64,000 nucleotides of DNA from Incurvaria masculella (GCA_946894095.1 OX335653.1:7259001-7323000), one strand, 5' to 3'; positions 34,521 to 45,785 are shown, counted from the first letter of the stretch. A program made the numbers and translations. Notes: generated by a model not told the origin, from the sequence alone.

Positions 34521-34883
34521 CCATCAACGGGGAATATTATGAAACGTACACACAAACCCTAGAATAATTTATATAACAAATTGCAGACTATATATAAATG
34601 AATAGAGTTCAGATTTATCCCAAATAAAATTTAAAAGTTAAAGATCTTGAAAAAGGTTTACTTGGTGTTCAAGAACAAGATGAAATTATGAAAACTATCA
34701 GTTTCACATTCTAAAAATACTGTTGACTGGTGACATGTTCGACATGTTAACGAAGAACTACCTCATAAATTCGAATTATGAACATTTTCCAATCAAGTGA
34801 CATATTCAGGTTTAACCATGGAATAATATGTATTAAGAGTGTTACAATTTCTTATATTAATTTGACACACGTTTTTTTTTTAT

Positions 34884-35000
34884 TTGACTGGACATGGATG
34901 GCTAATACCACAAGTTCTGTCATGGTATTAGCCCAACACACCACATGGGAACTAGGTGCCATGCCAGGACCTTCCTTATATTGCACGGCTACATTGAACG
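34884..35000 (-). mobile_element. SINE 3' fragment, minus orientation
   Basis: Reads as the reverse complement of the SINE 3' half: actggacatggatggctaat, tattagcccaacacacca, ggtgccatgccaggaccttc, acggctacattgaac. No head. Confidence 0.78.
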
Positions 35001-35149
35001 TAACACTTGATTTAGAATTGTAGTGAAACCACTCTCTTCGGAAACATATTTAGTGAATTAAATTTCGCTCTTGAGAAAAATAAATAAGAAACGCCAAATT
35101 TTACTGTTAAAACTGAGAAAATTGCAAGAAGCCTTCTCATTATTTGTGA

Positions 35150-35548
35150 AATGGAAAATCAATATTTCGGAATGAGTCTTCTACCGCGGAAGCAAGGCAA
35201 GGCGCGACCTGCGTGCACACCCTCGCTCCGAGCCACATCCAAGGCTCGAGTAGAGAGGCAGGTTTTGCGGCTGCGGCTGAAAGTCATAAACATCGCAAGT
35301 ATAGTAATTGCGCGGCGAACTATGGACTTTCGGTCTTTGCGGTTGAGACACTAGGCCCTTGGAGCGAGGACGTAGTCGCGCTTTCTACCAAAATCGAACA
35401 ACTTTTTATGGAAGCTTCGGGCGACCTTAGAGCAGGAGCGTACTTTAAGCAGCGTATAAGCCTGGTAATACAGCGGGGAAACGCTGCCTCCGTTATGGGG
35501 ACAATGTCATCTGTCCCAATGGAAGAATATTTTGATTTGTGGTTATAA
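35150..35548 (+). pseudogene. transposon-type ORF C-terminus
   Basis: Frame 35213-35548 encodes 111 residues. The second half, VFAVETLGPWSEDVV, DLRAGAYFKQRISLVIQRGN and AASVMG, is the kind of C-terminal tail I associate with reverse-transcriptase-like transposon proteins of invertebrates (family memory, not proved here). A diverged copy with an internal deletion lies at 43935-44082, which supports a repeat. A different frame at 35151-35354 covers the first part, so a frame change is likely near 35320. The stop is TAA at 35546-35548, followed by a T-rich run. Possibly the 3' end of a long element truncated at 5'. Confidence 0.55.
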
Positions 35549-35549
35549 T

Positions 35550-36007
35550 TTAAATTTTTATTTTTTTTATATTTTATCAAATAAACCTTCATTCTGCCTT
35601 AAAATATTTTAACAAATTACAAAAATGATATGAGGGTGAGTCAATGAAATCAAAGAATAAACTCAACGACTCGTCGTCGTTATAATATGTACCTATTTTT
35701 TAATAAAAACTTTTGTAAGTAAAAGTAAAAAAACATACTAAAACAAGCGGTGTATGTTAGATATAATGCAGGTCGCTCCCTCCACCTCCACCGCCTTATG
35801 TTATGGAACAAAATCGATTTAACATTGATTGAAATATCTCATACCTTTCCTGAGATAGGAACTTCAATGCTAGCAATAATTTACTCAACAAGGATGTTTC
35901 TAATTCTTTCGTACCTTCAATTCAAAATTAAAGGTGTAATTTTAGGTTACGAAAATTACTGAATTAAACCGACCATGAACTTTACTAGTCATTTAGAGAT
36001 TTGATAT
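35550..36007. other. AT-rich stretch with no recognisable feature
   Basis: Nothing supported. Frame 35750-35962 (plus) is AT-driven. Confidence 0.3.
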
Positions 36008-36010
36008 TAA

Positions 36011-36169
36011 GGGCCGAGTGCACGAAAGAACAACAAATCAAAATCAACGTCAAAGTATGGTCAAACACGTCACTTTGTGTGAACAGTATGGAAGGAACTC
36101 TATGCGGTTCACTAAAAGTGACGGGTTTGAACATTGATTAACTCAGCCGTTTCTTCGTGCAACCGGGGC
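36011..36169. mobile_element. 159-bp Harbinger-type MITE with TAA duplication, intact copy
   Basis: Flanked by TAA at 36008-36010 and 36170-36172. The ends are GGGCCGAGTGCACGAAAGAA and, in reverse complement, GCCCCGGTTGCACGAAGAAA. A three-base TAA duplication with such ends fits PIF/Harbinger-type elements. The inner sequence includes gtcactttgtgtgaacag and actaaaagtgac. The same element occurs at 50916-51403 with another repeat inserted into it. Confidence 0.88.
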
Positions 36170-36172
36170 TAA

Positions 36173-36660
36173 GACTTGAAATTCATTACCTTAAAGAAGT
36201 GAATGATCGTCTAGAGATAAACATCACCTAATTACACCAGCATTGCGTAACTGGTTCAAGCCTTAAGAAAAATAGTTTGAATGCTAAGTTTACCAGTTAT
36301 CGTAGCAGTTGGTTTACCACTACACCAAATTGAACGTTGTATGAGTAAGAATTTATGTATAATTTCGAAGTTAAATTCGTTCTAACCAGATACCAAGTTC
36401 TAGGCCGAAGATCAAAGCACCTTCTTATGATCTCATACTTGTATTTAAATTTGCATCAAGTCTCGGAGAATGGAAAATAAATTGAATTTACACAGTTTTC
36501 TTGCTCTTTGCACACCGTTAGAAGTATTTGCCTAACTGGTTGCGTCGTCGGATATTGAAGATGTGAATTCTGTTTCTTAAAGTATTTTTATTCGAAAATA
36601 CGATGGTAAAACCACCATTCAAAAACATAAAGATTCAGCCAAAATATTAATAAGGGAATC
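36173..36660. other. AT-rich stretch with no recognisable feature
   Basis: No supported signal. Confidence 0.3.
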
Positions 36661-36692
36661 AGCAATCATATTAACCATTTTAGCCAAAAAGG

Positions 36693-36720
36693 GAATCAGC
36701 AATAATATTATTGCTGATTC
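36693..36720. repeat. 28-bp perfect palindrome
   Basis: gaatcagcaataat is followed without a spacer by attattgctgattc. A partial direct copy, gggaatcagcaatcat, lies 38 bp upstream at 36653. Spacer-free palindromes of this size are unstable in DNA replication and can be transposon ends or binding sites. Confidence 0.7.
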
Positions 36721-36837
36721 AGAAATACAGATACAGAAAAAACATAAAGACACGAATGGAATAAGGTCTGTTCCGGGGCATAAAAAGAACAAATTGTGGT
36801 CTTGTAAGAAACAATCAAGAATCGTAAGATGCGATCA

Positions 36838-36963
36838 AGGAATTCGAACCGAGGTTATACCATCACATTGGATGAAAGACGGTCAGAGCGGTAATGAAAA
36901 TGGTCCCTGTTTTTCGCTCAGTTAAATGTAGCCCCGCGTAATATAAGGACTATTGGCGGGAAC
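36838..36963 (+). mobile_element. SINE middle fragment
   Basis: Matches the SINE body: gttataccatcacattggat, gacggtcagagcggtaatg, ctcagttaaatgtagcc. Diverged; both ends are missing. Confidence 0.65.
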
Positions 36964-37535
36964 CTTCTACGTATATTCTCCGAAAGTTTCATCTGATTTG
37001 AGTCACGCACGAAGTTTGCATTCCTGGACTATCTACCTAAAGTTTGTCTTATTAAGGAATCTTAAGCGCCGCGGCAAGAGAATATCTCTTTCATATATAT
37101 CATACATTTCGTAACGCAAACTAAAATAGGAGGCCAATATTCATAGTCAAATTGGTAGGTAAGTAACTCTAAACATTAAAATTCAAAATAGTGAATAATT
37201 GCATTATAATAAAACATGTTTTCCGAATTTTTAGCCTATTCCTCGAAAAAAATACATTTCAGAGCAAGTTGAGGAAAGAGCAACGAGCTGATACTTAAAT
37301 TAAATCCTCAGATAGGACTGATCGGACTGAGAGTACAAATTCACGTTTGTCAAAAGAAGGATAGTCATTGCCGGAGAATTATATCTTCTATCACAATTAT
37401 CTGACTATAATATTGCTAATAAACATATGGACTTATTATATCGGATGGATAAGCAGAAGTGTAAATAAATTCGTCGAATAGTTATCTAGCTGTTTATCTG
37501 ACTATTGAAAATCAGCCCTTAATAATAAAATATAC
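36964..37535. other. AT-rich stretch with no recognisable feature
   Basis: No supported signal. Confidence 0.3.
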
Positions 37536-37539
37536 ATAA

Positions 37540-37620
37540 TTTTTATTATTGTCGCTTTCTGTCTTTATATTATTGTTAATTTATTTTATGTAATAAACTT
37601 TTGAATTTGAATTTGAAAAC
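37540..37620 (+). mobile_element. LINE 3' tail, CR1-like
   Basis: Ends in aaacttttgaatttgaattt, the same simple-repeat tail that closes the CR1 relic at 31634 on the other strand. Only the last few dozen bases can be assigned. Confidence 0.45.
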
Positions 37621-38095
37621 TACTGCAAGAAATATATATGCATAGTAGTTAATATAGCTGAGGTTTCTAGGACCCAACTACCATTAAGGCCATGCTTCCA
37701 AATCATTTCATGGTTATAAAATAGTATTTGTCATTTATTAAGAAATGAAATAGTAATTAAAAACAAAACAAGACTAGATAAAAAGAAAAGCATACTCTCG
37801 TCTCGTCTCGACTTTTTGCTGTTATTGTATTTTAAAATAATTCCATTTACCCTGTAATTTTATCTTCTGCTGTAGACAGGTATCGAGTGAAGTAAAAAAC
37901 AAGAAAAAGAAAATGAATAGTGAGTATAAAGAGCAAGCAGTTAGTGTGTACCTGTCGTCTTGCGTTTGTGTTTATCAGGTTTCACGTACATGGTCATTTT
38001 CCGCTTTTTGATGCATGATCCTTTGAGAAAACCTAACAGTCCTAGTATACATAAAATTCTCTGTACTTTTTTTGTTCTCTACATATATAAATAAT
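37621..38095. other. AT-rich stretch with no recognisable feature
   Basis: Contains a short cgtctcgtctcg repeat near 37799. Nothing else supported. Confidence 0.3.
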
Positions 38096-38097
38096 AC

Positions 38098-38290
38098 TTA
38101 CGGTGAGCCCAAGCATCAGAAAATTACTCTCCTCATACAAAGGTAGTTTACTAATAATTGGAAAACCACTGCTCCAATTAAATTGATATTTGGAATCTTA
38201 TATCAGGCAACAAATATATGTGTCTGGTATTGTTGTATACAAACTGTCTACAACAAATCTAGATTAAAACAAAATCTGTATAAGATTTTT
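38098..38290. mobile_element. partial relative of the TTAA foldback MITE at 56687
   Basis: ggtgagcccaagcatcagaa, then aaaggtagtttactaataat and aaaaccactgctccaattaa, align in order with 56687-56770 (ggtgggcccgtaagtatcc, acgtagtttactaatca, gaaaaccatctttccaat). The matching right arm is not recognisable, so the copy is incomplete or diverged. Confidence 0.6.
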
Positions 38291-38754
38291 TTTCTTGCTT
38301 TTATTTGATTCGCTTTGGATGGAAAAAAAAACAAATGGTTTTTGATGTAATGCTTACGAATACCTCGCTCTCAAGACTACGTAGATCCATACAAATGACA
38401 TTGCAACACATTTTTCGGGTGTTAAATATATGTTACTGGAAAATAATTATTTCCTATCTGAAAATAAAAAAAAACTTTTCAAATGAAACTATTTCAATAT
38501 TCGAAAATGAAATGTAGGAATGGACGAGTTTATTTGAAAATATTCCCTATACAAAGTAAGTGGGTGGTGACCACAGTTCGTGGTGTAAGTGGTCCCTGAA
38601 ACCATTTATGTACGGTGAGAGTGCTTGCTGAAATAACTGTCGCCGGGTATGATGTTTGAACGAGCAGGCTCAATGCACACATTGCAGAATTGTACCCCGA
38701 GTCTTTTACCGTCGAAATATACAAAACGAGACCTTGCACATGAATGGAATATGC

Positions 38755-38850
38755 GTAAGTGCTCCATAGTACGGAACCCATGAACAAGTGAAAGTCGTTT
38801 TCCTGACTTACTATGAGTTAGGGTTAATCTCACCTTGGTTGTCAGTAAAC
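38755..38850 (+). mobile_element. SINE fragment, left part of a rearranged copy
   Basis: Plus-orientation SINE body: gctccatagtacggaaccca, gacttactatgagttagggt, then taatctcaccttggttg. Followed by a LINE scrap and then by SINE blocks in changed order and orientation. Confidence 0.68.
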
Positions 38851-38852
38851 GT

Positions 38853-38917
38853 GTTTGCGTCCACTGATGGACATACGCCTCTCCAATTTTCCTCAAATCA
38901 TCCCAACCCTCAGCCTG
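38853..38917 (-). pseudogene. RTE-like LINE C-terminal scrap inside a SINE
   Basis: On the minus strand it encodes AEGWDDLRKIGEAYVHQW, which equals the C-terminal end of the RTE-like relic at 60110-60296 (EGREDWRKIGEAYVQQW). It sits between two SINE segments. Confidence 0.75.
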
Positions 38918-39117
38918 GGTTGGTACCATGTATGAAATATCAAGTTTCGAAGTTGTACCGTTATGATATTAGCCCAATACACCACATTCCCGAAGGAATT
39001 AGGTGCCATGCCAGGACCTTCCCTTTATGAGCACGGCTACATTGAACTGGATGGAAAACACGGACAATTTTTTATTGCTGCTTACCATCCATGTCCAGTT
39101 ATGTAAAAAAAAAAACA
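38918..39117. mobile_element. SINE with inverted middle block
   Basis: gcctgggttggtaccatg (plus) is followed, from about 38960 to 39083, by the reverse complement of the next SINE block (gatattagcccaatacacca, ggaattaggtgccatgccag, cacggctacattgaactgg, aacacggacaatttttta), and then by the normal plus-strand end, ccatccatgtccagttatgt and an A-run. A segment of the SINE has therefore been inverted within one copy. Confidence 0.8.
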
Positions 39118-39570
39118 TATTTTATTGAGGTTCAAGTACACAAAAAGAAGAGAGGTAAAAGTTATTCAAGCAAATCAAAATGTAGTTAGGTAGTTTTACA
39201 TATATTTATGCACCAATTCCTGTAACTATGTCATGAATAAAAATAGTTTCCTCATTTTTTAATAATTTCATAAATGCTATTGAATAATGAAAAATATGAA
39301 ATGAACGTGATTTCATTATCATCAAAAGTAGGGCTTAATTCTGAAACGATTGCCAGCCCACGAGCGCGCGGGCGCGGTTAAAACTCAAAACAAAATATCG
39401 CCAGCCGTTGGCAGAGTCGGTGTAGTCGTTTGCCCGATATCGCTAAGTACTCGCTAATTGCTAGCGGTCTGTTAAAGTGCTTTATTAATCTCTCACAAAA
39501 TGACAATAAAATCCATTGGAGATGCATTCAGCCAGGCACTAATGGTTTTTTGTAACATCTCTTTGCTTTG
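39118..39570. other. unique DNA, GC-raised near 39350-39440
   Basis: No repeat or coding motif. Contains ccacgagcgcgcgggcgcgg. Confidence 0.25.
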
Positions 39571-39572
39571 TT

Positions 39573-39613
39573 GGGCAGTACGTGTGGTATTACCCATCAA
39601 TGTCCAGTTATAT
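39573..39613 (+). mobile_element. SINE 3' end scrap
   Basis: gtgtggtattacccatcaat followed by gtccagttatata matches the last 40 bases of the SINE family. Confidence 0.55.
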
Positions 39614-41970
39614 AGTAGAAACTCTAGGCTACAAAGAAAGACATGCCAATATTGATCCCCATAATTTTTTATCAAGGTCACCTTGGATTGTTAATTCTTA
39701 TCCTGTGGAAAATCCGACCCTAACTTATGCATGAGATCAGACAAGATTAAATATTTTATCAGATCCATTATGGCGCAGGCAAAGTTCTTTTCAAACTTTC
39801 GAAACAACGATTAATCTAAACCGTTCTGCTGATTTAAAGCTTTAACAATTATCGAAATAAATGTAATTTTGTTTAACTAAACATAGACGAGAGTTAAAAA
39901 ATGTGCGAAATTAAATAATATTTTGAAAACATTTCACAACTTTCATCGGTAAGCTCACGCTTCGTGGACTCATGCGTTCCAGACGTGCGATACAAACTAA
40001 GTTCTCAAAAGGATTCACCCCCGTACCAAATACCTCTCGCTCGAGGCCGAGTACGTGGACCGTAAAGGCTGTTTCAAACTGTCAGACGTGCGCTTCGGAT
40101 GGATCGGCATTGATAATCATTATCAAATTATCAAACCTGCGACTAACTTAAAAGTGTTGCGAGTTCATGAGAAATTGGAGTATCCCTGTAAAATTTGCCA
40201 ACTACTCTTTTTGGTAATGTAATCGGACGCCTCGTCAAATTTCTGATTGTGTAAACAGACCTTTATGAGGGTGAGTATAGTGAATTGCGCTACGCGTTAT
40301 AATAAAATTGCAGATATCCGGTACAAAGTGGAAACACATTAACATCCACAACTTTAGCTCACAGGCTTTAGCTAAACTTTGACTTAACACTCTCGCGTTA
40401 ACTTTTCCATATGCAGACGAGTAATGGCAGGTTGCAGACTGGGAAAGCATGAGCCGGCAGATAAAGCTATTTGTAGGATATTCTGTGAATTAATACCCAA
40501 CAAGCCTTTGCAATAGAACCTGTCAAGTGCATATGGGATACTCTGAACACCGCTTCTGTTCCTAGCTCGTCACCGTGAGGGTGTGTGAAGATTTGTGTGC
40601 ATGGGTCGGAAGTAAGGATATATAAGTAAGATTTTAAAGGGTGTAAAAGGTTCAAAGGGTATGTGTGCATGTAAATGTGTTAAGATAAAATATATCAGGG
40701 TTTAGTTTTGCAACGAATTATATTAGCAAAATCATGTATTATTTTTATTATGTTTTTATATTTGGCGCTTAATCCTCTGTAGACTTAGAGTAAACGCTGA
40801 AAAAAAATCCAATGAACTTTTTACCAGTTATTCTTCACCGTGATTGCTAAACTGGCTAACGATAAAATTATTAAATATGACAAATCCGAGTACTTCATGC
40901 CTGTAAATTATGAAAAAACAATAATGAAATTAAATTAAAAATGTTCTCAAATATTCAAATATCCTATGGCACCTACTTGCAAAATCATTTTAACGATTCC
41001 ACCTCCTTGAGCATGATCGTAAGTTAGCTAGGTAAAATATTTATGAACATGGTTCGAACATTCTCAACAATCGATTAAGTTAAATGAAGCGTCCTTTCTT
41101 TAGAGGGATCTCTATACTTGCATCGTGTTCAGTAGAAGAGTGCTCGGAAGAAATGGTTCCTGCCAATCCTTTAATAAATATAGTAACAATTTATGTTGTA
41201 TGTAACTTCATTAAAACATATTGTTTATTATCTTACTACTGCGTAAGAAAGGTTATGAAGTTTCTTTTTTCAGAGATTGCGTTGCAAAGAATTTTTGAAT
41301 ATTTTCATCTTAAGTCAACTTTTATATATGTAAAAGTACGATATAAGTACCAAAAAGACTATACATGAGTACTTCAAATGTGCGAAATATGTTTCGTTTA
41401 ATTAATTAAAGTTAATAAATCTTGAACGGACTACATTCGTCTCGTTTCGTAAGAGTGACTTCTTGTATCCAGTTTTCGCCTTTTGTTACGCTAAACTCTG
41501 ATTAAATAGAGACATTTCCATTGATGGAGTGCTCTTTCACGAATATATATTATGCAGACACTACATCAAAGAAGTCTCTCAGATCTAAGCGTATACGACG
41601 TAGCGTATTTTCATAGAGACCCATCGTTGTCTTGTTTTCACTTTGAAAAACTTTTTGTACAACATGTTAAAATTCAGTTTAACTTTAACACACACACAAC
41701 GTTTACATCACTCTAAGCGCTTCAACTGTTCTTGATGCACTTTAGACTTAGTATAGAACGTATACAAATCTGATCGCAAAGACAACATCCCCACTGCAAT
41801 CGACATCACAAAGAGAAGCCGTATTCAAACAAGCCACAGATTCAACGTTGGGATCGCTTTACAATGTTGCTTTAGCGCTTTAGTTCACTAGTCCTCAACG
41901 CGTCCCCCGCAGCCTCACTAAGTACCAAACACATAATTGTGATCATTGTACAAAAAAATTATTATAGTTT
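39614..41970. other. unique, mostly AT-rich DNA
   Basis: Over two kilobases with no repeat match in the window. 39960-40140 and 40240-40480 are GC-raised. Frames 40235-40450 and 40467-40670 (minus) and 41084-41368 (plus) show no domain. Confidence 0.3.
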
Positions 41971-41971
41971 A

Positions 41972-42271
41972 CTAGCTGAGGTACCCGGCTCCGCTCGGGT
42001 TAATGTCGTATTTGACTGATTTCGGGCTGGTCAAGTTCAGCCTGCGTTTGCAATGTAAGCGGAAAAAATGTAAATATTTACGACATCACATTAGAAACCT
42101 CAAAAATAACAGTATTTTTCCACTATTTAATGGATGTTATTATACATATAAACCTTTCTGTTCAATCACTTAATCTATTAATAAAAACCGAATCAAAATC
42201 CGTTGAGTAGTTTTAAAGATTTAAGCGTACATAGGGATATAGGGACAGAAAAAGCGTATACTATGTAGTGA
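41972..42271 (-). mobile_element. non-autonomous Helitron, full length, 300 bp
   Basis: Read on the minus strand it starts TCACTACATAGTATACGC preceded by A, and ends with a GC hairpin acccgagcggagccgggt, then ACCTCAG and CTAG followed by T. These are the expected Helitron features: 5' TC, 3' hairpin about ten bases before CTRR, and insertion between A and T without duplication. It encodes nothing, so it relies on a Rep-helicase in trans. The homologous 5' part at 951 and the 3' end at 19556 confirm both ends. Confidence 0.87.
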
Positions 42272-42295
42272 TGAACGACAGTTGTATGCATTGAA

Positions 42296-42842
42296 ACAAT
42301 GTATTGTCGATTTAAGAATTTAACTCCACGTAATACAATGTAAGAAAGTACAATGTAACAAAGTCTCTGTAATTGTGATTAAATTTTTTGTGATTGTACT
42401 TGACAATAAAATAGACAAAAAAGTTGAATAACTTCGCGAATATTGGTATTTTAGATTGATGAGTTTATCTCCAGGTAATACAATGTAAGAAAGTACAATG
42501 CAACAAAGTCTCTGTAATTTTGATAATAATTTGTGATTGTACTTGACAATAAAATAGACAAAAAAGTTGAATAACTTCGCGAATATTGGTATTTTAGATT
42601 GATGAGTTTATCTCCAGGTAATACAATGTAAGAAAGTACAATGCAACAAAGTTTCTGTAATTGTGATAAGAATTTGTGATTGTACTTGACAATAAAATAG
42701 ACAAAAAAATTGAATAACTTCGCGAATATTGGTATTTTAGATTGATGAGTTTATCTCCAGGTAATACAATGTAAGAAAGTACAATGCAACAAAGTCCCTG
42801 TAATTGTGATAATAATTTGTTATTGTACTTGACAATGAAATA
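42296..42842. repeat. 143-bp tandem repeat, about 3.7 units
   Basis: The phrase taatacaatgtaagaaagta starts at 42331, 42476, 42619 and 42762, that is 145, 143 and 143 bp apart. Each unit also carries gtacttgacaataaaatag (with AATAAA), gttgaataacttcgcgaat and gatgagtttatctccagg. The middle units are nearly identical; the first is more diverged and the last is cut. The array starts 25 bp after the Helitron and is followed directly by the composite repeat at 42849. Confidence 0.93.
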
Positions 42843-42848
42843 TAAAAA

Positions 42849-43230
42849 AAAACTTTTTCATGAATAATCCTTTACATAAATAGTTACACTTACCATACAA
42901 ACAAATTAATTAATTTATTGTAGAAATAATATAAGGTTCAGTTAGAACGTGGGAACGTTGCATATAACTGGGCATGAATGGCTAATATCACACCTACTGG
43001 CATGACATTAGCTTGACACGCCACGTGGGATCTAGATTCCATGTCAAGACCTTCCTTAAGTACTATTGTGTCAAATTATACTAGACGAAAAAAAATATTA
43101 AAAAAAAGTATATCTAATTACCCAGAACTAAATTTTTACACTTAAGAGAAAACAAAGTTTACTTTTTTGTCTTGGAAAAACGTGAGGTAGTATGGACGCT
43201 GGTAAAATTCGCATATATTGAGTGTAACGT
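42849..43230. repeat. composite repeat containing an inverted SINE end, copy 1
   Basis: Collinear with 54670-55040: a stretch with ttaccatacaaac and aattaatttattgtagaa, then aacgtgggaacgtt, then the SINE 3' end in minus orientation (gggcatgaatggctaat, gacacgccacgtgggatc), and then aaaatatt and ttacttttttgtc before ggacgct. The SINE lies at the same place in both copies, so the composite was mobile or duplicated as one unit. Confidence 0.75.
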
Positions 43231-43930
43231 CTATACAATCTCAAAATACAAGTTAATATTTTAATTATGAAGGTTATATTAAGAAGTAAAATAATTTCAC
43301 TCTCTATAGAGATGAGAGAGGAAAATATTTTCGTTCGAAGACCTTCGTGTGTATACATCCCGCTTAATTGTTCTGCCTTTTGAGATTTATACGTGCTGAC
43401 TTACTGTACGTATTGGAGGGACATCCGATTCAAACAAGATCGAGTAGCAATGCCCGCGGAGCTTAACGAGATCTTTGAGAGCAAGTTTAATCTGGTTTAG
43501 TTGTTTCCGTTAGTTAGGCTTGCAAATTCGTCAATCGGCTCTTTTGTGCTTTACACGCTACGGGCCGTGCACTAACTAGCAGGAGGGGGAGGCATCGGGG
43601 CTTGGGGGTGTATCGAGACGCAGTGACGCCTGCGGCAGTACCCATTAGCGGCGCAGTAGCGAAGGTAGTAGCGTGGAGTCATCACACTGAAAGCGTACAC
43701 ATGCATATTAGTGGTTAGGTCATATTTAGAAGAATTATTTCGTATATCAGACAAAACAGTTTGAGTTACACAATATTGTAGTATTTCGATTATTTTTATC
43801 GAGCTAACCAAAAGGCCAAATATCTTGGATGCATTGGATCATTTACCTGTCTTCCTTTACAAGTTTTAGTTCATTTACAATATAAAAAAAATAGTTTTAC
43901 ATTAATTAGGTATGAAGTTATGAATTTATC
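43231..43930. other. unique DNA, no supported feature
   Basis: GC-raised near 43560-43680. Frames 43128-43358 and 43572-43811 (minus) have no domain. Confidence 0.3.
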
Positions 43931-43934
43931 GCCT

Positions 43935-44082
43935 TTGGAAACCCTTGGGACTTGGAGCTCAGACTCCGGAATGTTAACAAAAACCTGGACAGCTTCCTTA
44001 GACCTAGTAATTCAGCGGTGGAACGGCACCTCTGGTTTTGGGACTATGTCCAACACAGCAATGGAGGAATCTTTATATTAAT
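43935..44082 (+). pseudogene. diverged copy of the transposon-type C-terminus at 35213
   Basis: Plus-strand reading gives SPLETLGTWSSDS, then DLVIQRWNGTSGFGTMSN and MEESL, matching VETLGPWSED, SLVIQRGNAASVMGTMSS and MEEYF of 35213-35548. About 25 residues between are deleted. Only the pattern is preserved; it is not functional. Confidence 0.6.
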
Positions 44083-45545
44083 AGCTTTGTATTTGAAATT
44101 GTATTGTGTGTGTGTATGAACTAAAAAAATTGTTAGTACCTATAAAATAAAATTAAAAATATTGTGATGTTTCTAAGACCAACACAAAATGCATATATTG
44201 TTGTTGGTAAAAATCTAGGAAGCCTTCAAAACTTTTATACGATGTACAGGTAATCTGATAAAAGTAAACATAATACCCGAGTCTCATATATTCCTTCGAA
44301 GGACACAAATATTTGTTTTAATTTATTTATATTAGATTATCTATAAGCGGGCACACTGCGAAAACGAACCGTTAGCAAAACGCGATTTTAACTCTGCTAA
44401 TGGCAAAACGGTTTTTACATACCGAATACTCGTTTAAAATTAACAACAAATATCTGCTATTGATAACCGAGTCACGGTTGCTATTAGCAGATTATACTTT
44501 AAGCTGTATCGTCACCTATTTATTCGGTTGTAAATAACGATTATACCGTTGCATTTAACAGTTGCGTTTTCTCAGTGCAAACGCTTCTTAATAATCTCTA
44601 ATTCGTTGCATAGTAAACAACATTCTGTGCTACTGATTTTCTAATTGGCCTGGATTAATCTACCTGGCAATAAACCATACCTACGCTGAGTAAGTTTCGT
44701 TATGAATATTTTAAGGATTGTGGAAGAAGTCGGTTAAATGAATACAAAACTATGTCTTACATATTATATTTTTAACCAGACTCTACGTACTATAAGACAC
44801 GAGAAAGCGTTATAAATGGACAATAATATTCAAAATGAAACAAACAAGAAAATTGGACTTTAACTACAATTGAACTTCACTATTTCGATTAGTATTCTCC
44901 TCAGTGAATTTCACCTATTCTGCCCAACTTATTAAAAAGGCGGTAACTACATATGGACCTCATAAGTATTTAACTATTTTTTAATAAGGAGGGCAGTATT
45001 ACATAAACGTGGCTGAAGTAATGGTTAGTAATATTCAATGTTTAAAAAGCAAACAAATATCTAAAGGTATCAGGCTGCCGCTATCTCGAGAAGCAATTAA
45101 TGATTCAAAAGAGGAAAAATTAAAATCGTATTCCTTCGAATGCTATTGGAAAGACTGGTAAGAAAATATCATATTGAGAAAGGTCCAGCATTGAAAACGG
45201 CGTTTATTTATCTTTTATAGGAACGTCAGACGCTGAAAGGGTGAGGCAGGAGAGCCTCGGGGGGAGGCAGATAAAGCATTTGGGAGGGCAATAAAACTAG
45301 TTAAATTAAAGTCAACTTGCGTATTGCCGATGTCATTTCGCGCTGGCTCTTTTACGGCGAGCGACCCTGCGCGGAATATTAACTGTGCTTTTGTGTATCG
45401 ATTTAAACCCATTTTTTTATCACAATATTAAATGGAGAGCTCACATGAATGCAGTAATTTTAAGGAGATTTAGTGAACGCAATGATCTGAATGGGCAGTG
45501 GGCAGCACAACATGTAGCTAGATTTTTTTATGTTAACGTGTTCAC
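44083..45545. other. unique DNA; block 45190-45400 rich in TTTAT and GC motifs
   Basis: Mostly AT-rich. 44340-44590 contains several aacggtt/aaccgtt-like phrases with no clear period. 45190-45400 is repeat-free and includes gcgtttatttatctttta, a pattern compatible with posterior Hox-type binding sites (weak inference). Confidence 0.25.
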
Positions 45546-45549
45546 AGAA

Positions 45550-45785
45550 AAAGGGCCCGACGGCGCCCATGGGCTTTTGGACATTCACAGGGGCTGCGAA
45601 AAGCATGCCGGCCGGCAAGGTGCTTCTTCACACCATGTTTGAAGGACCCAAGGTTGTACTTTGAGGGAAAACTAAGGCAGGGAGTCGATTTCATAATTTA
45701 CCGACCCTATAGATAAAATATCTAGAGGATCGGTGGGTTCTTATTTCGGGAATGTCGGCAGAGAATGGGTGCCGTCTCTGTCTAT
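45550..45785. repeat. possible retroelement 3' region
   Basis: gacggcgcccatgggctttt, gacattcacaggggctgcga and tgccggccggcaaggtgct recall 3' sequences of lepidopteran non-LTR elements, from memory. The only other trace in the window is a 20-base likeness near 13590. No coding motif, so the assignment is weak. Confidence 0.35.
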
